From positions 1 through 64,000 of the forward strand of contig CALKMA010000034.1 of the NCBI GenBank assembly GCA_937993755.1: a DNA stretch of 64,000 nt. The letters are read 5' to 3'. Positions 25,646 to 34,493 of this stretch are shown piece after piece. How positions within the stretch are numbered: the first letter of the stretch is position 1; each line of letters starts with the position of its first letter. A program made the translations under genes and the position numbers. The notes beneath the pieces are model-generated. The model did not search any database. It was not told the DNA's origin and was given only the letters and a program-made list of their open reading frames with translations. The stretch comes from HGM13233 sp900762805. GTDB lineage: Bacteria; Bacillota; Clostridia; Oscillospirales; Ruminococcaceae.

Positions 25646-27376
25646 CTATGCTTCCCGCTGCTCCTCCAGCGAGGGCAGCAGCACGGTATGCGTGCGGGAA
25701 TTGCTGTAGTGGGCCGTCACCCGCTGCGAGCGGCGCAGGAAGGCGTTGAATTCGTAGCCGGCCCGGACGCCTTGGTGCCGCCCGTCGTGGTTGAGATGGC
25801 GCTGCTGACAGGGCCAGAAGCAGACGGCGGGGTCTACCAGCTGATAGAAGGCGAGGCTGCCGGCCGTCCCGTGGGCGGGGACCTGCAGCATATCACTGGC
25901 CAGATAGCTGCCAAACGTTTCGCAGAGCCGGCCGCAGAGGCTGGCATCGGCGTCGCCGGTGATAAGCAGCGTGCGGCCGCCGACCGTCAGCCGCCAGACG
26001 CCGGAGGTGCAGCCGACGCCGGTCGCGCGGGCGGGGTAATAGTCCTCCGGTGTGAAAAGAAATTCAATTTCGCCGCCGGGCAGGAAGAGCTTTTCGCCGG
26101 TGTGATAGACATAGCGCTGAGCGAGGGGATAGCATTCGGTGACAGCCTTTTGGAAGCTGCTGATGCAGGAATTCAGAATAAGCGGGCTGGTCGTCATGCC
26201 CGGCAGGCTGTCAAGCTCCATGCTGCGCAGGTCGGGGAAGTTGTAGATCACCATTTCAAGGTCGAAGCGCCCCTTGTACTCCCGGATGAAGCGGGTCGGC
26301 AGCAGGATATGGTCGGGATTGGCGTGGGTGATCATCCAGGTCACACGGGGCTTGCCGCCGGGCGCGCGCTGCTTCAGAAAGTCATAGAGCACCTGCATAT
26401 CCTTGTCGGCATCCCGGTAATAGCGGGCTGTCAGCTCGCTGGGCTGTCCGGCGTTGAGCGTTTTGATCTGCCAGCCGGAGGAGTCCCACCCGCCGTCGAT
26501 GACGATGAAGCTGCCGTCGGCCAGCTGCACGACCATGCACAGAACGTCCTCGGTGCCCTCGATGATGGAAGCGGAGGGAGTAACGGCCTGTTCATAGTCG
26601 GTGACGGGGACATTCTGGAACAGCGCCGTCTGCGGACCGTAGATGATGCGGAATTCCCCAATCGCCGCAAAATAGTCGTAGTGCAGCAGGGTATCGCCCT
26701 TGATATAGGTCGCAAAACGGTTTTCTCCGATGCGGTTGGCCTGGTAGAGCTGGTAGTCGGCCGCCGCGAGCGCGGCGTCGTAGGCTGCGATGTCACTGTC
26801 GGCGCTGCCGGCCGCGATGCCGGTGTAGCGCGCCATATAGTTGCCGCTGCCGCAGTTGTGAAGCTGCGGTTCCCCGCCGGCCGCCGGCTCAAACACGGGG
26901 ATAGCCTCGGTGATGGAGGTGATGTCCCTGACCGTGCAGCTGCCGCGGTCGATGCCGTAGCTGCCATCCTCGATCCTGATGACCAGCTCGGTCACGCACG
27001 ACAGCACCTCCTCGGCCACCGACTCCTCGCTCATGCAGATATAGAGGTTGTCGGTCTCGTCGATCCACAGCTCGTATTCGGTGTAGGACAGCGCGGCAGC
27101 GCCCGGCGTCCTGAGCTGCCCGGCCGTGCCGATGTAGATAGTCTTGCCGGCCGGCTGGCTGACGAGCCGGTAGATGGCGCCCGTCCGGGCCAGCAGGTCA
27201 ACGGCAAAGCTGCGGACGGGTGCGGCGTTGGACAGATAGCTGACGATGGTATAGTCGGTCTGCTTGTCCTGCGCCAGCGGAAGATAGACGCCGTAGGGGC
27301 GGCGGCCGGGGTTCTGACAGGCCGTCAGCAGCAGGCTGAGCAGCAGGATAAGGGCCAGAGCTTTTGTTTTATGCAT
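25646..27376 (-). CDS. Lipoprotein with metallo-beta-lactamase fold
   Basis: A 576-residue protein. Residues 1-20 are a lipoprotein signal (hydrophobic run ending LLLTAC, Cys20 lipidated), so it should be anchored outside the cell. The C-terminal half is an MBL-fold domain: ADGSFIVIDGGWDSSG, then TWMITHANPDHILLP, LLITGDADASLCGRL and LQVPAHG. The first metal motif reads HANPDH instead of HxHxDH, so one histidine ligand is an asparagine; activity may be altered. The N-terminal 280 residues match nothing I recognise. The frame opens 18 codons earlier, but only ATG 27376 has an AGGAGA site. Confidence 0.8.
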   Translation of the reverse strand: MHKTKALALILLLSLLLTACQNPGRRPYGVYLPLAQDKQTDYTIVSYLSNAAPVRSFAVDLLARTGAIYRLVSQPAGKTIYIGTAGQLRTPGAAALSYTEYELWIDETDNLYICMSEESVAEEVLSCVTELVIRIEDGSYGIDRGSCTVRDITSITEAIPVFEPAAGGEPQLHNCGSGNYMARYTGIAAGSADSDIAAYDAALAAADYQLYQANRIGENRFATYIKGDTLLHYDYFAAIGEFRIIYGPQTALFQNVPVTDYEQAVTPSASIIEGTEDVLCMVVQLADGSFIVIDGGWDSSGWQIKTLNAGQPSELTARYYRDADKDMQVLYDFLKQRAPGGKPRVTWMITHANPDHILLPTRFIREYKGRFDLEMVIYNFPDLRSMELDSLPGMTTSPLILNSCISSFQKAVTECYPLAQRYVYHTGEKLFLPGGEIEFLFTPEDYYPARATGVGCTSGVWRLTVGGRTLLITGDADASLCGRLCETFGSYLASDMLQVPAHGTAGSLAFYQLVDPAVCFWPCQQRHLNHDGRHQGVRAGYEFNAFLRRSQRVTAHYSNSRTHTVLLPSLEEQREA

Positions 27377-27561
27377 GAGTCTCTCCTGAAACAGTGTGGT
27401 GAAGCAGCACGGGCTGCGGGGCAGCCCCAAGGCCGGCAGCGCGCCGGATATGCGTGTGGCTTATATTATACACGATAAAGCCGCCGTTGGAAACAACTGC
27501 AGCGAATTTTCCCGCGGGAAAGGCTCTCGCGCATCGGGTAGGGCGGGGCTGATTTTTTGTT

Positions 27562-27930
27562 CCGCCTGCTTTGGTGCGGCGCTGTGAACCGCTGACAGAC
27601 GGGGCTTCCGTGCTGTCCGACTCAGGAATAACGGGTGCTGTACACGCCGGGGGGATTTCTGGAAAGCGCTTGCTGTCCGTTGACTTTCCCGGCGGGCGGA
27701 GGCGGGGCCGCCCTTTTGTTCCGCCTGCTTTGGTGCGGCGCTGTGAACCGCTGACAGGCGGCACTTCCGTGCTGTCCGATCCAGGAATAACGGGCGCTGT
27801 ACGCGCCGGGGGGATTTCTGGAAAGCGCTTGCTGTCCGTTGACTTTCCCGGCGGGCGGAGGCGGGGCCGCCCTTTTGTTCCGCCGGCTTTGGGGCGGCGT
27901 TGTGAACCGCTGACAGGCGGGGCTTCCACA
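27562..27930. repeat. 159-bp tandem repeat, two full copies and a partial third
   Basis: Units start at 27562, 27721 and 27880 with CCGCCTGCTTTGG (GGCTTTGG in the third). The period is 159 bp, equal to 53 codons, so several frames stay open on both strands. The third copy breaks off after GCTGACAGGCGGGGCTTCC near 27930. Copies 1 and 2 are nearly identical. The predicted peptides (for example repeated KSTDSKRFPEIPP on the minus strand) are low-complexity and lack a binding site, so I do not call a gene. Confidence 0.85.
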
Positions 27931-28107
27931 CGGCTTGCGGCTTCCGGGTTCTCATAAATACCGTCCGCCGCGTCGGGTGTTTCTTTCTGAGCTTCGGTCT
28001 CAGAGGCTTCGCCCTTTCCTGCCGGAAGCGCTTTCTGCGCGGGGACAGGCTGCTTCCGCACCGCCCGCTGAAAAGATTAAATATTTATGAAAAATCACCC
28101 GTCTGGG

Positions 28108-28154
28108 TTGCATATTTTCCCGCAGGATGCTATACTATCTAACAGTGTTAGATA
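28108..28154 (+). promoter_or_regulatory. Promoter and palindromic operator of the marR-DUF1538-PII operon
   Basis: TTGCAT (28108-28113), 17 bp, TATACT (28131-28136). A perfect palindrome, TATCTAACAGTGTTAGATA, spans 28136-28154, from the last base of the -10 across the likely start point. Its arms are 9 bp. This position would block transcription when occupied and fits autoregulation by the MarR-type product. Confidence 0.85.
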
Positions 28155-28173
28155 AATGAAAGGGGTGTGCTGC

Positions 28174-28614
28174 ATGGAAGACAGCATGGCTGAACAGCTC
28201 ATCAATAACCGCGCCGAGCTGCTGCGCCTGACCTTTGACCGGCAGGTGCTGGCGTTGGCGCAGGGCGAGTCCCGCCTGCTGACCTACCTGGCGCGCGCAG
28301 GCGACAGCCGCCCCGGTCCCGGCGACATCAGCCGGGACATCGGTGTCAGTACGGCGCGGGTGGCGGCGCTGCTGCATGGGCTGGAGCAAAAGGCGCTGGC
28401 CCGCCGCATCCCCGATGCCGGAGACGGCCGCCGTGAAACGGTCGAGCTGACCGAAAAGGGCCGCGCCGCCGTCGGTATCCTGCGCCAGCAGGCACAGCGG
28501 CTGGCCGCCACACTGCTGGAGGCGGTCGGGCCGGAGGCCGCCGGCGAATATCTGCGCATCCAGCAGAAAATGATAGCCTTTTTGAAAGAAGAAAGGAGAC
28601 GAATGCTTGAATAA
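28174..28614 (+). CDS. MarR family transcriptional regulator
   Basis: A 146-residue winged-helix regulator. The DNA-binding part is LLTYLARAGDSRPGPGDISRDIGVSTARVAALLHGLEQKALARRIPDAGDGRRETVELTEKGRAAV, with the wing at DGRRE; helical dimerisation segments flank it. ATG 28156 is in frame but has no binding site and lies in the operator; ATG 28174 has AAAGGGG 8 bp before it. It should bind the palindrome in its own promoter. Its stop overlaps the TTG start of the membrane protein gene. Confidence 0.88.
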   Translation: MEDSMAEQLINNRAELLRLTFDRQVLALAQGESRLLTYLARAGDSRPGPGDISRDIGVSTARVAALLHGLEQKALARRIPDAGDGRRETVELTEKGRAAVGILRQQAQRLAATLLEAVGPEAAGEYLRIQQKMIAFLKEERRRMLE

Positions 28615-30130
28615 GACCCAGATCCATACGGCAGTGGCCGAAAAGATGCGCGAATCTGTCGTTTCGGTGCTGCCCATCCTGATCATTGTGCTGGTGCTGT
28701 GCTTTACCGTCACGCCTGTCTCGAACGACCTGCTGCTCGGCTTTCTGATCGGTGCCGTGCTGGTCATCGCCGGCATGGGGCTGTTTTCGCTGGGCGCCGA
28801 GCTGTCGATGACTCCTATCGGCAGCCGCATCGGAACGGCGCTCACCAGGACCCGCAACCTTCCGCTTATCCTCATCGTCAGCTTTGCGCTGGGCTTTGCC
28901 GTCACAGTGGCCGAGCCTGATCTGCAGGTGCTGGCCGAGACGGTGCCTCACATCAAGGGCACTGTGCTGTTGGTGACGGTCGGCGTCGGCGTCGGCTTTT
29001 TCCTGTCAGTCTGTATGCTGCGCATCCTGACCGGCGTGCGGCTGCGCTGGCTGCTTATCGCCTTTTATGCCGTTGTATTTGCGCTGGCCGCCCGCACCGC
29101 GCCCGACTTCCTCGGCGTTGCCTTTGACGCCGGCGGCGTCACGACCGGACCTATGACGGTGCCCTTTATTCTGGCGCTTGGCGTCGGCGTTTCCAATACC
29201 CGAAGCGATGACCGTGCCGAGGCCGACAGCTTCGGTCTGGTGGCGCTCTGCTCGATCGGCCCCATTCTGGCCGTGCTGCTGCTGGGCTTTTTCTATCAGG
29301 GCGAGAGCGGAACGGTGACGCAGGTGCTGCCTACCTACCGGAATACGGCTGAGCTCGGCCGGGGGTATCTTGCCGGACTCTGGCAGTATGCCCGCGAGAT
29401 GGCCGTCGCGCTGCTTCCCATCATTGCGATTTTCTTTGTCTTTCAGATTTTCATGCTGCGCCTGTCGCGCCGCAGTCTGGCGCGCATCTGCTTCGGCATT
29501 TTATATACGTATCTTGGCCTCGTGCTGTTCCTGACCGGCGTCAACGTCGGCTTCTCGGCCCTTGGCTCGGTGCTGGGCGCTGCGCTGGCCGTCGGGTGGA
29601 AAAAGGTGCTGCTGGTGCCGCTCTCGATGCTGTTGGGCTGGTTCATTATCTCGGCCGAGCCGGCTGTTGCCGTGCTGGAAAAGCAGATTGAGGAGGTCAG
29701 CGCCGGCGCCATCCCCGGCAAGGCCATCAAGCGCAGCCTGTCGATCGCCATCGCGCTGGCCATGGGCCTTTCGATGCTGCGGGTGCTGACGGGGCTGTCG
29801 ATCCTGTGGTTCATGGTGCCGGGTTATCTGCTGGCGCTCATCCTGTCGTTCTTTGTGCCGGATATCTACACCGCCATTGCGTTTGATTCGGGCGGCGTCG
29901 CCTCCGGCCCCATGACGGCCACCTTTATGCTGCAGTTCATGATCGGAGCCAGCACCACGCTCGGCGGCAACCCGCTGAGCGACGCCTTCGGCATCGTCGC
30001 CATGGTGGCCATGATGCCGCTCATCTCGATCCAGCTGGTCGGCGTCATCTACGGCCGCCGCAAGGCCGGCGTTGAGGCCGAGCGCTATGAGGACGACGCC
30101 ATCATCGAACTCTGGGAGGACGCCGCATGA
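28607..30130 (+). CDS. DUF1538 integral membrane protein, putative transporter
   Basis: A 507-residue protein with about twelve hydrophobic helices arranged as two homologous halves. Each half has the family motif: FDAGGVTTGPMTVPFILALGVG near residue 180 and FDSGGVASGPMTATFMLQFMIG near residue 425. Such an inverted or duplicated core is typical of secondary transporters; no substrate is established for the family. TTG at 28607 is the start; AAAGGAG lies 8 bp before it and the frame overlaps the marR end by 8 nt. The stop overlaps the next gene (ATGA). Confidence 0.85.
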   Translation: MNKTQIHTAVAEKMRESVVSVLPILIIVLVLCFTVTPVSNDLLLGFLIGAVLVIAGMGLFSLGAELSMTPIGSRIGTALTRTRNLPLILIVSFALGFAVTVAEPDLQVLAETVPHIKGTVLLVTVGVGVGFFLSVCMLRILTGVRLRWLLIAFYAVVFALAARTAPDFLGVAFDAGGVTTGPMTVPFILALGVGVSNTRSDDRAEADSFGLVALCSIGPILAVLLLGFFYQGESGTVTQVLPTYRNTAELGRGYLAGLWQYAREMAVALLPIIAIFFVFQIFMLRLSRRSLARICFGILYTYLGLVLFLTGVNVGFSALGSVLGAALAVGWKKVLLVPLSMLLGWFIISAEPAVAVLEKQIEEVSAGAIPGKAIKRSLSIAIALAMGLSMLRVLTGLSILWFMVPGYLLALILSFFVPDIYTAIAFDSGGVASGPMTATFMLQFMIGASTTLGGNPLSDAFGIVAMVAMMPLISIQLVGVIYGRRKAGVEAERYEDDAIIELWEDAA

Positions 30131-30789
30131 ATATTCTGATCGCCATCGTCAAGCCCGAAGCGCTGCCGGTCGCCGACGCGCTGTGCGCCGAGCTGGCGCT
30201 GCCCATGTCCATTGATTTCCGCGCCCGCGGCACGGCTGTGCAGAGCATGCTCGACCTGCTGGGCATCGAAAGCACGGAGCGCCGCATGGTGCTGGCCGTC
30301 GGCAGTGCTGAAAAAATATCGCAGCTCATCGGCCTGCTGCGCCGCAGGCTCTATCTCGGCGTGCCGGGTCACGGCATTGCCGTTGCCTGTCCCATCAAAG
30401 CCATCGGAGGAGGAAAGACCATGGAATATCTGAACGGAAGCAAGCAGCCGGAAAAGAAGACCCCCGGCATCAATTACGCTTATGAGCTGCTCATCGCCAT
30501 CGCCAACGAGGGGCGCACCGATATGGTAATGAACGCGGCGCGCGCGGTAGGCGCGGCGGGCGGCACGGTGCTGCACGGAAAGGGCACCGGCTCCAGGGAG
30601 ACCGAGAAGTTTCTCAATGTCTCGATAGCCGAGGAAAAGGAGGTCATCCTCATCGTCTCGCCGGCCGACCGCAAGGCCGATATCATGCGCGCCATCGTGC
30701 AGAAGGCCGGCCCCGGCTCGGAGGCGGGCGCCATTGTCTTTTCGCTGCCGGTGAGCGAGGTGGCCGGCTTTGGGCTGTTCGAGGAATAG
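30127..30789 (+). CDS. Tandem PII-like signalling protein
   Basis: A 220-residue protein that looks like two PII-type ferredoxin-fold domains in tandem. The first (1 to about 95) begins MNILIAIVKPEALPVADALCAEL. The second (about 110-220) has ELLIAIANEGRTDMVMNAARAVGAAGGTVLHGKGT, a T-loop-like stretch, then EVILIVSPADRKADIMRAIV and GAIVFSLPVSEVAGF, the PII C-terminal strand. Canonical PII proteins are single domains of about 112 residues. Translational coupling to the DUF1538 gene suggests that it gates that transporter, as GlnK does AmtB; this is inference. Confidence 0.78.
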   Translation: MNILIAIVKPEALPVADALCAELALPMSIDFRARGTAVQSMLDLLGIESTERRMVLAVGSAEKISQLIGLLRRRLYLGVPGHGIAVACPIKAIGGGKTMEYLNGSKQPEKKTPGINYAYELLIAIANEGRTDMVMNAARAVGAAGGTVLHGKGTGSRETEKFLNVSIAEEKEVILIVSPADRKADIMRAIVQKAGPGSEAGAIVFSLPVSEVAGFGLFEE

Positions 30790-30911
30790 CCGGGCGCGCA
30801 CCGCTGCCGGCGGCAGACGCTTTCGCGGCCGCGGGAGACCAAGGGGCTGTGCCCCGGCCGCGGCGGCATTTTAGCCGGCTCTGCGGCCGCAAGGCGCCGG
30901 AGAGAAAATAA

Positions 30912-30939
30912 AAGAGGGCAGGCGGCCGCCTGCCCTCTT
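30912..30939. terminator. Bidirectional terminator between the PII-like gene and tyrS
   Basis: A perfect 28-nt palindrome, AAGAGGGCAGGCGG and its complement, lies between the two convergent genes. Confidence 0.65.
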
Positions 30940-30981
30940 CTGTCGTATTCTGCTGTCCGGCGTTTTTTACCGCTCCGGCCG

Positions 30982-32199
30982 TTACTTCAGCACGGCGCGG
31001 TGGAACACCTTTTTGCCTTTGCGGAGCTTGACGCCCCTTTGCAGCGCCTCCGGGGTGACGACGGCATCGACGGATGCGACCTTTTCCCCGTCAAGCGCCA
31101 CGCCGCCCTGCTGGATGAGGCGCCTTGCCTCGCCCTTGCTGGACGCAAGGCCGCAGCGGGTCATCAGGTCCAGAATGCCGATGCCGCCGGCCGGCACGTC
31201 GTCAAGGACGGTGGTCGGCATATTGGCGTCGTCGCCCTCGCCCGAAAACAGCGCGCGCGCCGCCTCCCGTGCCCGGTCAGCCGTCTCCGGGCCGTGTACC
31301 ATCGCGGTCAGCTCGTGCGCCAGCAGCTCTTTCTTTTCGTTGATGCGGCCGCCGTCCCAATGCTCGATCTCCTCGATCTGCTCAATGGGGATAAAGGTCA
31401 GCATGCGGATGCACTTCATGACATCGGCGTCGTCGATATTGCGCCAGTACTGGAAGAAATCAAAGGGGCTGGTCTTGTTGGGGTCGAGCCAGACGGCGTT
31501 GCCGGCTGTCTTGCCCATCTTGTGGCCCTGCGCGTCGGTCAGCAGCGTAATGGTCATGGCGTAGGCATCCTTGCCCAGCTTGCGGCGGATCAGCTCGGTG
31601 CCGCCCAGCATGTTGCTCCACTGATCGTCGCCGCCGAACTGCATCTGGCAGCCGTGGTGCTGGAACAGATAGTAGAAGTCGTAGGACTGCATGATCATGT
31701 AGTTGAATTCCAGGAAGCTCAGCCCCTTCTCCATGCGCTGCTTGTAGCATTCGGCGCGCAGCATATTGTTGACCGAGAAGCAGGCTCCCACCTCGCGCAG
31801 CAGCTCGACATAGTTGAGCTTGAGCAGCCAGTCGGCGTTGTTGAGCATCTGCGCCCTGCCCTCGCCGAACTCGATGAAGCGCTCCATCTGCTTTTTGAAG
31901 CAGGCGGCGTTGTGGTCGATGTCCTCGCGCGTCAGCATCCGGCGCATATCGGTGCGGCCCGACGGGTCGCCGATCATGGTGGTGCCGCCGCCGATGAGGG
32001 CGATGGGCCGGTTGCCGGCCAGCTGAAGCCGCTTCATAAGCGTCAGCGCCATGAAATGGCCGGCCGTCAGGCTGTCGGCCGTGCAGTCGAAGCCGATATA
32101 AAAGGTGGCCTGACCGGCGTTGACCATCTCGCGGATGGCCTCCTCGTTGGTGACCTGCGCCAGCAGGCCGCGGGCCTTGAGTTCCTCGTAGATCTGCAT
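30982..32199 (-). CDS. tyrS: Tyrosyl-tRNA synthetase
   Basis: A 405-residue class I synthetase. YIGFDCTADSLTAGHFMAL carries the HIGH-like site, GGGTTMIGDPSGR follows, MQSYDFYYLFQHHGCQMQFGGDDQWSNM is the tyrosine pocket, and GHKMGKTAGNAVWL is the KMSKS-like loop. The C-terminal S4 RNA-binding domain is present (LASSKGEARRLIQQGGVALDGEKV). It charges tRNA-Tyr. The frame extends further upstream through the T-box leader, but ATG 32199 has a strong AGGAGG site. Expression is set by the T-box just upstream. Confidence 0.97.
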   Translation of the reverse strand: MQIYEELKARGLLAQVTNEEAIREMVNAGQATFYIGFDCTADSLTAGHFMALTLMKRLQLAGNRPIALIGGGTTMIGDPSGRTDMRRMLTREDIDHNAACFKKQMERFIEFGEGRAQMLNNADWLLKLNYVELLREVGACFSVNNMLRAECYKQRMEKGLSFLEFNYMIMQSYDFYYLFQHHGCQMQFGGDDQWSNMLGGTELIRRKLGKDAYAMTITLLTDAQGHKMGKTAGNAVWLDPNKTSPFDFFQYWRNIDDADVMKCIRMLTFIPIEQIEEIEHWDGGRINEKKELLAHELTAMVHGPETADRAREAARALFSGEGDDANMPTTVLDDVPAGGIGILDLMTRCGLASSKGEARRLIQQGGVALDGEKVASVDAVVTPEALQRGVKLRKGKKVFHRAVLK

Positions 32200-32257
32200 A
32201 TCCTTTTCCTCCTGTTTTTGCCGGCAGCTGCCGGAAGATGGGCGGCGCGCGCCGCCG

Positions 32258-32532
32258 GGGCAAACAAAACGCCCCCTGCCCCATGGGGGACAGAGGGCGG
32301 CAGATGACCGCGGTACCACCTCTGGTTCGGGCGCCCCTCGCGGGACGGCCCCTCGGCGGGTGCCAGGCACCCGGCGCGCTGTTTCGGGCGCACCCGGCAC
32401 GCCCTACTGATCACTGTTCAGGCGGCAGCTCAGGAAGGTATTCGCAGCGGAGGGCTTTGCACCCTTTCACCGGCCGGGCGCTCTCTGAAAAGCCTTTGTA
32501 CGCGCTACTTGGTTCCGTCAACGCTTTGTCTG
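32258..32532 (-). ncRNA. T-box leader of tyrS
   Basis: On the minus strand the conserved T-box core AGGTGGTACCGCG (about 32323-32308) is followed by a GC-rich terminator stem around a CCCCCATGGGG turn and a TTTTG tail near 32265. Upstream a long stem I region runs to about 32530; GCGAATACC at about 32440 contains UAC, a tyrosine codon, a good specifier candidate for a TyrRS gene. Uncharged tRNA-Tyr should stabilise the antiterminator and allow read-through. Confidence 0.88.
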
Positions 32533-32537
32533 CCGGT

Positions 32538-32566
32538 ATTTTAACACGGGAGCGGCGAAAAAGCAA
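32538..32566 (-). promoter_or_regulatory. Promoter of the T-box-tyrS transcript
   Basis: On the minus strand TTGCTT (32566-32561), 17 bp, TAAAAT (32543-32538). Confidence 0.65.
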
Positions 32567-32687
32567 GAGGGGCGGGCACATATCGGCATAGAGGGCGGCG
32601 CCTGCACTGTCTGCGGCGGTCTGATGCTCGGCGCGGCGGCTGTCAGCAGAAGGAAAGAACGCAACAGATAACAGAAAGCTCTTAATA

Positions 32688-32760
32688 TGCAAAGGCGGCT
32701 GCCGGGAACGGCAGCCGCCTTTTACATGGTATTTTGCTCCTTCCGCTTTCGCGGAAAGAA
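32688..32760. repeat. Dispersed hairpin element, copy 2
   Basis: A perfect 13-bp stem (AAAGGCGGCTGCC, loop GGGAAC) is followed by CATGGTATTTT and a CCTTCCGCTTTCGCGG block. The order and much of the sequence match 251-329. On the plus strand the stem ends in TTTT and could act as a terminator; no plus-strand gene precedes it here. Confidence 0.5.
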
Positions 32761-32856
32761 GCGCGCCTTTCGTTTTGAAGAGAGGTAAGGCTTTGCGCAT
32801 AAAGCCGAAAATCGATCTCCGTGATGCGTGAACCGCGCCCGCCGTGCTTCATCCGG

Positions 32857-33426
32857 CTATTTTCCGGCCGCCCGCAGCTTGGCGTTGAGCTTGCCGTAGA
32901 TATGCTCGCGGAACCACGGCTCGTTGGAGGCTGCCGCCGCCTCGCCGATCGGGAACCAGCGCACGCCGCTGTTCTCGTCGGGCTTGGCGGTCAGTGTGTC
33001 GCCGGTGTCGGCCTCCAGCAGGTAGGTCACATTGAGATGCAGGTGGCTTGGCACATACTGCCCGTGCTTGATATGGCCGTCTACCGTCAGCACCTCGATC
33101 GAGAAGATATCGCGGCTGACGGGGGCGACGTGCGTGACGCCGCTTTCCTCATGCACCTCGCGCAGGGCCACGGCCAGCAGATCGGGGTCGCCGTCGGCAT
33201 GGCCGCCCAGCCACGCCCACGAACGGAAGATGTTGTGATAGGCCATCAGCACCTGCGTGCGGCCGGCGTTGACCGTCCAGGCCGAGGCCGTCAGGTGGGC
33301 CGTCAGGTTGCTGCGCTCAAGGGCGTCGGGGCTGCGGCGCAGAAAGGCCAGCATGGCCTGCCGGTCGCGCGCCTCCTGCTCGCAGCAGGGGACATAGTGT
33401 TCAAGCTGTTCGATGATGCGCCGCAT
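32857..33426 (-). CDS. Nudix hydrolase
   Basis: A 189-residue protein with the Nudix box GGHADGDPDLLAVALREVHEESG near residue 74; the first acidic position of the consensus is Asp rather than Glu, while the REVHEESG catalytic core is intact. Family members hydrolyse a nucleoside diphosphate linked to another group, and the substrate cannot be told from the sequence. It follows the EamA transporter gene by 12 bp with AAGGAGG before its ATG, so the two form an operon. Confidence 0.9.
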   Translation of the reverse strand: MRRIIEQLEHYVPCCEQEARDRQAMLAFLRRSPDALERSNLTAHLTASAWTVNAGRTQVLMAYHNIFRSWAWLGGHADGDPDLLAVALREVHEESGVTHVAPVSRDIFSIEVLTVDGHIKHGQYVPSHLHLNVTYLLEADTGDTLTAKPDENSGVRWFPIGEAAAASNEPWFREHIYGKLNAKLRAAGK

Positions 33427-33438
33427 GGGGCCTCCTTA

Positions 33439-34350
33439 TCAGATATCAAGAATGCCGAGAATGATGACGCCGGCGATGACCAGCGCGATGGAGATATAGT
33501 GCTTGAACGACAGCTTTTCCTTGAGGAAGATGCGCCCCCAGATGACAGAGGCGACGCAGTAGGACGCGATGATAGGCGCCGAAAAGGCGACATGCTCGGT
33601 GTCGGCCAGCGCGGAGATGTAGAAGAACTGGCCGACCGTCTCAAAGACGGCGCCGGCGTACTTGGGCGCCTCCTGCCGGAGCAGCAGCTTCTGCTTTTTG
33701 ATGAGCACGACATAGATAAAGCTGATCAGGCCGACGGCGAAAAAGGTCAGCTCATAGGCGACGTTGGCGCTGCCTTCGTCGAGCACCTCCAGCACACGCG
33801 AATCGGCAAAGGTGCCCAGCGCGTCGAGCAGGCAGTAGATGATGGGGATGGCGATGGCCAGCCAGCTTTTGGCATAGCGCCGGTTGGAGGCCTCCTGCCG
33901 GGCGGCGCGCAGCGCTTCATCCTCATGCGCCTCGGTGAAGCCCAGCGCAATGACGCCGACGCACACCAGCGCCACGGCGACCAGCGCCAGCGGGGGCAGC
34001 TCGTCGCTGATGCCGGTGGTGGCCAGTGTCAGAATGGCCACGATGGCGCCGGAGCTGTTGCAGATGGGCGACGAGATGGAAAGCTCGATGTAGCGCAGCC
34101 CGACATAGCCGATGGCCATTGACAGGATATAGAGCGCCGATACCGGCAGATAGGTCAGGATGATCCGGCCGTTGATTTCGACACCGCCGAATACGATCTC
34201 ATACAGTGCGTGCGCCCCCATAACGAGGCCGACGGCCGTGACCATCTTGAGATGCGAGTAACGGTCGGCGCTGTCGGCGCAGCCGATTTTGGAAAACAGG
34301 TCGGAGCCGCTCCAGCAGAGCAGCGCGATGATGGCAAACCAGAACCACAT
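33439..34350 (-). CDS. EamA/DMT family transporter
   Basis: A 303-residue membrane protein with about ten helices in two EamA halves. It begins MWFWFAIIALLCWSGSDLFSKIG and ends FSAPIIASYCVASVIWGRIFLKEKLSFKHYISIALVIAGVIILGI, the typical second-half signature. Charged cytoplasmic loop HEDEALRAARQEASNRRYAK separates the halves. Drug/metabolite transporters of this type export small metabolites; the substrate is not evident. The Nudix gene downstream is cotranscribed. Confidence 0.88.
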   Translation of the reverse strand: MWFWFAIIALLCWSGSDLFSKIGCADSADRYSHLKMVTAVGLVMGAHALYEIVFGGVEINGRIILTYLPVSALYILSMAIGYVGLRYIELSISSPICNSSGAIVAILTLATTGISDELPPLALVAVALVCVGVIALGFTEAHEDEALRAARQEASNRRYAKSWLAIAIPIIYCLLDALGTFADSRVLEVLDEGSANVAYELTFFAVGLISFIYVVLIKKQKLLLRQEAPKYAGAVFETVGQFFYISALADTEHVAFSAPIIASYCVASVIWGRIFLKEKLSFKHYISIALVIAGVIILGILDI

Positions 34351-34404
34351 AACGGAAGTATCCCTCTTGCTTGGATTTGTCTTTTGAGCCGCAGGGCCTT
34401 CCTT

Positions 34405-34433
34405 ATTTTATCAGCCGCGCCGCTGTTTGGCAA
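34405..34433 (-). promoter_or_regulatory. Promoter of the EamA-Nudix operon
   Basis: On the minus strand TTGCCA (34433-34428), 17 bp, TAAAAT (34410-34405). Confidence 0.65.
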
Positions 34434-34493
34434 GGGCATACGGCAGCACAAAGCGCGGCTTGTGAAAAAATCAGCAGACTGCGCGAAAAAATG

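Noticed and set aside
27369..28061. A 230-codon minus-strand frame through the 159-bp repeats
   Set aside because: No ribosome binding site, low-complexity Arg/Pro/Lys-rich product, and other frames through the repeat are equally open.
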